Positions 61,559 through 64,000 of a DNA stretch of 64,000 bases are shown here, piece by piece. A program made the position numbers and the translations under genes. How positions within the stretch are numbered: the stretch's first letter is position 1; the number at the start of each line of letters is the position of its first letter. The stretch lies in assembly GCF_022095675.1 (NCBI RefSeq), contig NZ_JAHYSG010000008.1, positions 62,001 to 126,000 on the forward strand. The letters run 5' to 3'. Below the pieces are notes generated by a model. That model was not told the DNA's origin. It did no database searches and saw only the letters and a program-made list of their open reading frames with translations. Source of the DNA: Dactylosporangium sp. AC04546 (GTDB taxonomy: Bacteria > Actinomycetota > Actinomycetes > Mycobacteriales > Micromonosporaceae).

Positions 61559-61758
61559 CTCGCCCGCGACCGGCGCAGGCCGATCACCAGCAGCACGATC
61601 CCGGCGAGGGCGACGATCGGACCGACGACGGCCCAGATCGTGACCCCGCTCATGGCGCTGCCGCCGAGCACGTCGAGGCCCTGGAGGGTCCAGACGCCGC
61701 CGAAGAGGACGAGCAGCACGCCGAGCCCGATGTACACCCATCGCATGCTGCCCAGCAT
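61555..61758 (-). CDS. small two-helix membrane protein
   Basis: A 67-residue protein with two hydrophobic helices (WVYIGLGVLLVLFGGVWTLQG and IWAVVGPIVALAGIVLLVIGL) and a basic tail RRSRAS, so both termini are cytosolic. Small actinobacterial membrane protein of unknown role. Its stop overlaps the convergent propeller gene by four bases. Confidence 0.7.
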   Translation of the reverse strand: MLGSMRWVYIGLGVLLVLFGGVWTLQGLDVLGGSAMSGVTIWAVVGPIVALAGIVLLVIGLRRSRAS

Positions 61759-61771
61759 CCTGCCAACGGCG

Positions 61772-62722
61772 TCACGCGTCCAGGGCCGGGACCGGGTACG
61801 TCGCCGCGAAGCCGTCCGCCGCCACCGCGCGGGCCAGCAGGTCCGTCGTGGCCAGGACGCCCGCCGGGCGGTGCAGCACCGGCTGGAGGTGGCGGTCGAT
61901 CACCGAGACGTCGTGCTCGTCGCACAGGCCCATCGCGCCCAGGATCTGGTGGGCGTTGGACAGCACCACGTCCGCCGACTCGAGCATCTGCAGGCGCAGG
62001 GCCAGCAGGTCGGCGTCGCCGGCCGCGCCGCGGCGCAGCAGCCACCAGGCGTGCAGGGCCAGCTCCGCCAGGCCGTCGACGGCCACCAGCAGGTCCGCGA
62101 GCCGCCAGCGGATCTCGCCGAACTTGCCGATCGGGCGGCCGAACTGCTCGCGGTCGCGGGCGTGGGACACCGCCAGGGACGCGGCCGTGGACAGCGCTCC
62201 GGTCACCCAGAAGGCGTCGAGGACCATATGCATCGCGACCGATGCCGGTACATCGAAATCCACCGACGCCGGGCTCAGCGTCACCGGGACGGCGAACGGA
62301 TCCAGCGGCGCCGCGGCCGGTGGACCGGCCGTGACCCGGGCGACCTCGCCCCCGGGCAGGGACACCGCGACCGCGGACGCGAAGAGATCCGCGTGGTCGA
62401 GCCGCCGCACCGGGCCGGCCGTCAGGTACAGGCCGGTCTCCCGGGCGGAGGGTGGTACCGCCAACGCGTGCACGACCGGCCAGGGCAGCACGACCGCGCC
62501 GGCCGCCCGCACGCCCAGGACGACGGCCGCGGACTCCTCCTCGTCGCCCCACGGGTCCAGGTCGAGCAGGCCCAGCTGGTCGAGGGTGGGCCGGACCACC
62601 GCGGCCCGGCGGCCCGGGTCGGTCTCGCAGGACCGGGCGAGGTCGACCCCGCCGAGCCCGAGCAGCGCCTTCGCCACGGACGACTCGTAGTCGACCGCGG
62701 TCGCCGGCCAGTCACGCCGCAT
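61772..62722 (-). CDS. acyl-CoA dehydrogenase-like subunit (second pair, short partner)
   Basis: A 316-residue degenerate acyl-CoA dehydrogenase: ESSVAKALLGLGGVDLARSCETDP, then SHARDREQFGRPIGKFGEIRWRLADLLVAVDGLAE and VVLSNAHQILGAMGLCDEHDVSVIDRHLQPVLH. AGGAGG six nt before the ATG at 62722 selects that start over the ATG at 62728, which would leave no spacing. Overlaps the upstream full-length dehydrogenase by 11 bp. Together they have the form of an alpha2beta2 FadE heteromer. Confidence 0.85.
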   Translation of the reverse strand: MRRDWPATAVDYESSVAKALLGLGGVDLARSCETDPGRRAAVVRPTLDQLGLLDLDPWGDEEESAAVVLGVRAAGAVVLPWPVVHALAVPPSARETGLYLTAGPVRRLDHADLFASAVAVSLPGGEVARVTAGPPAAAPLDPFAVPVTLSPASVDFDVPASVAMHMVLDAFWVTGALSTAASLAVSHARDREQFGRPIGKFGEIRWRLADLLVAVDGLAELALHAWWLLRRGAAGDADLLALRLQMLESADVVLSNAHQILGAMGLCDEHDVSVIDRHLQPVLHRPAGVLATTDLLARAVAADGFAATYPVPALDA

Positions 62723-63869
62723 GGCCATCCTCCTGGAGTGCGGAACGGGCGACGATCATGCGCTGGACCTCGATCGTGCCGGACGCGATCGTCGCCGAAC
62801 GGGCGTAGCGGAACACGTCCTCGACGTGCCCGAGCAGGCCCGGCGCGGACGGGTCGGGGACCAGCGCGTCGGGGCCCGAGACGTCCAGGGCGAGCCGGCC
62901 GACCTCCTGGTCGAGCTGGATGGAGGCGAGCCGGGCGACCGACGCCTCCCGGTCGGTGAGCCGCCCCGCCTCGCGCAGCGCCACCGCGCGGTAGCTCAGC
63001 AGGCGGGCGACGCGGGCGTGGACGAGCGCGCGGACGAACGCCTGCCGGGCGCCGGGCGAGGCCAGCCCGGGATGCGTGGCCAGGTCGGCCAGCAGCCGTT
63101 CGTCCCGGGCGTACCGCGGAATCCCGATCCGCTCGTGCTTGAGCACCAGCCGGATCACGTCCCATCCGCCGCCGACGCCGCCGAGGATCGTGTCGGCGCC
63201 GACCCGCACGTCGTCGAAGAACACCTCGTTGAGGTGCTGCTCGCCGAGCATCGAGTCGATCGGCACGACGGTGATGCCGGGGGAGTCCATCGGTACCAGG
63301 AAGATCGTGATGCCCTCGTGCTTGGCGCCCGCCGAGGAGGTCCGGGCGGCCAGGAAGCACCACTGGGCCAGGCCCGCGTACGACGTCCAGATCTTCTGGC
63401 CGTTGAGGACCCACCCGTCGCCGTCCGGCCGGGCCGCGAGCCGCAGCGAGCCGAGGTCGGAGCCGGCGCCGGGCTCGCTGAAGCCCTGGCACCACACCGC
63501 CCGCCCGGCCGAGATGCCGGGCAGGTGGAGCGCCTTCTGCTCGGGCGTGCCGACCTCCATGATCACGGGGCCGACCCAGTTGAGTCCCATGTACTGCGGG
63601 CCGCGCGGCTCGAAGTGCGCCCACATCTCCTCGCGCAGGACCGTCTGCTGCCAGACGTCGGCCTCGGCGCCGCCGAACTCCCGCGGCCAGCTCAGCGTGA
63701 GCAGGCCCTCGTCGGCGAGGCGCTGGGTGATGTCCGTGACCACGGCCTGCACGGCCGGGTCGGTGGCGAACGACGTCGTCCAGTCCCCGGGCAGCAGCTC
63801 GGCGAGCAGCGCCCGCAGGCGGACCCGGAGCTGGTCCGCCTGCGAGCCGAGCCGGAGATCGACGCTCAT
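62712..63869 (-). CDS. acyl-CoA dehydrogenase (second pair, full-length)
   Basis: A 385-residue flavoprotein: SWPREFGGAEADVWQQTVLREEMW, CQGFSEPGAGSDLGSLRLAAR, WVLNGQKIWTSYAGLAQWCFLAARTS, VFFDDVRVGADTILGG, and ATIASGTIEVQRMIVARSAL. MSVDLRLGS is chosen as start because its ATG overlaps the stop of the preceding gene (ATGA) in operon fashion. Likely oxidises CoA esters of steroid or branched side chains with the short partner. Confidence 0.9.
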   Translation of the reverse strand: MSVDLRLGSQADQLRVRLRALLAELLPGDWTTSFATDPAVQAVVTDITQRLADEGLLTLSWPREFGGAEADVWQQTVLREEMWAHFEPRGPQYMGLNWVGPVIMEVGTPEQKALHLPGISAGRAVWCQGFSEPGAGSDLGSLRLAARPDGDGWVLNGQKIWTSYAGLAQWCFLAARTSSAGAKHEGITIFLVPMDSPGITVVPIDSMLGEQHLNEVFFDDVRVGADTILGGVGGGWDVIRLVLKHERIGIPRYARDERLLADLATHPGLASPGARQAFVRALVHARVARLLSYRAVALREAGRLTDREASVARLASIQLDQEVGRLALDVSGPDALVPDPSAPGLLGHVEDVFRYARSATIASGTIEVQRMIVARSALQEDGHAA

Positions 63870-64000
63870 TTGGCGCCGATGGAGGCTTCGACGCACATGC
63901 CCTTGGCGCACGACTTGGCCGGCACGAACACGCCGAGCTGGTCGGCGTCGAGGCCGATGCGCTTGTCCGGGCCGAAGACGTACTTGCCGTTGGCGCCCTC
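63866..64000 (-). CDS. ABC transporter substrate-binding protein, partial (C-terminus)
   Basis: Only the last 44 residues lie in the window: ANGKYVFGPDKRIGLDADQLGVFVPAKSCAKGM then CVEASIGAK and TGA. The spacing and the CVxx end resemble branched-chain amino acid-type binding proteins encoded next to actinobacterial acyl-CoA dehydrogenase pairs, but the fragment is short. The stop overlaps the downstream dehydrogenase start (ATGA), so it belongs to the same operon, coming from beyond the right edge. Confidence 0.45.
   Translation of the reverse strand, partial: EGANGKYVFGPDKRIGLDADQLGVFVPAKSCAKGMCVEASIGAK

Overview
The window is very GC-rich DNA with third codon positions almost always G or C, frequent GTG starts, ATGA/GTGA gene overlaps and many predicted leaderless transcripts. 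Gene content (FHA and Ser/Thr kinases, ECF sigma factors with SnoaL tails, LppX/LprG-type lipoprotein, excalibur protein, streptogrisin-like protease, rifampicin monooxygenase, paired acyl-CoA dehydrogenases) points to a filamentous actinomycete. Micromonosporaceae is my best guess, by inference only. No rRNA, tRNA, CRISPR array, intact transposase or prophage was seen.

Layout. 1-9.5 kb: small oxidoreductase and regulator modules, including two HxlR regulators beside the reductases they probably control, an FHA/zinc-ribbon kinase and a GT1 glycosyltransferase. 9.5-13.8 kb: a large NACHT NTPase, a stand-alone protein resembling domain IV of elongation factor G, then a stretch of gene remnants including a NADAR fragment. 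13.8-25.3 kb: membrane acyltransferase, DoxX with a third HxlR regulator, arginase-like protein, deaminase/PhzF pair with an Lrp regulator, P450, Sel1 protein, lipoprotein and HEAT-repeat protein. 25.6-33.4 kb: a tightly coupled four-gene operon (FHA-helical regulator, kinase-TPR-WD40, double-AAA+ Clp-type unfoldase, FHA-kinase), the best candidate here for an undescribed signalling system. 33.4-44.7 kb: GlxA regulator, autoregulated MarR/GbsR plus DrrAB-type exporter, CapA protein, a type III PLP decarboxylase lacking its usual catalytic motif, STAS/ECF sigma/hydrolase group. 44.9-48.2 kb: a broken GH2-AbfB glycosidase split by a methyltransferase gene, then rox with a 19-codon leader peptide and hairpin. 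48.4-54.8 kb: acyl-CoA dehydrogenase pair, SDR and FadR regulator in one operon, secreted protease, truncated sirtuin, mutarotase, methyltransferase. 54.9-64 kb: a second NACHT NTPase (paralogue of the first), a frameshifted companion, an ECF sigma/SnoaL pair, a PQQ-type propeller protein and a second acyl-CoA dehydrogenase pair leading into a substrate-binding protein cut by the window edge.

Themes. (1) Redox/electrophile response: three HxlR regulators, each next to an oxidoreductase or DoxX gene. (2) Conflict/signalling: two paralogous NACHT proteins, two FHA-kinases of one unusual subfamily, kinase-WD40 plus Clp, EF-G domain IV orphan, NADAR remnant. (3) Gene decay: at least seven recognisable fragments (NADAR, CBM2, GNAT, GH1, GH2, AbfB, Sir2), four from carbohydrate-active enzymes, which suggests a plastic accessory region. 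(4) Regulation written in DNA: strong palindromes in front of HxlR, Lrp, MarR/GbsR and FHA-operon genes, and a possible antibiotic-responsive attenuator before rox.
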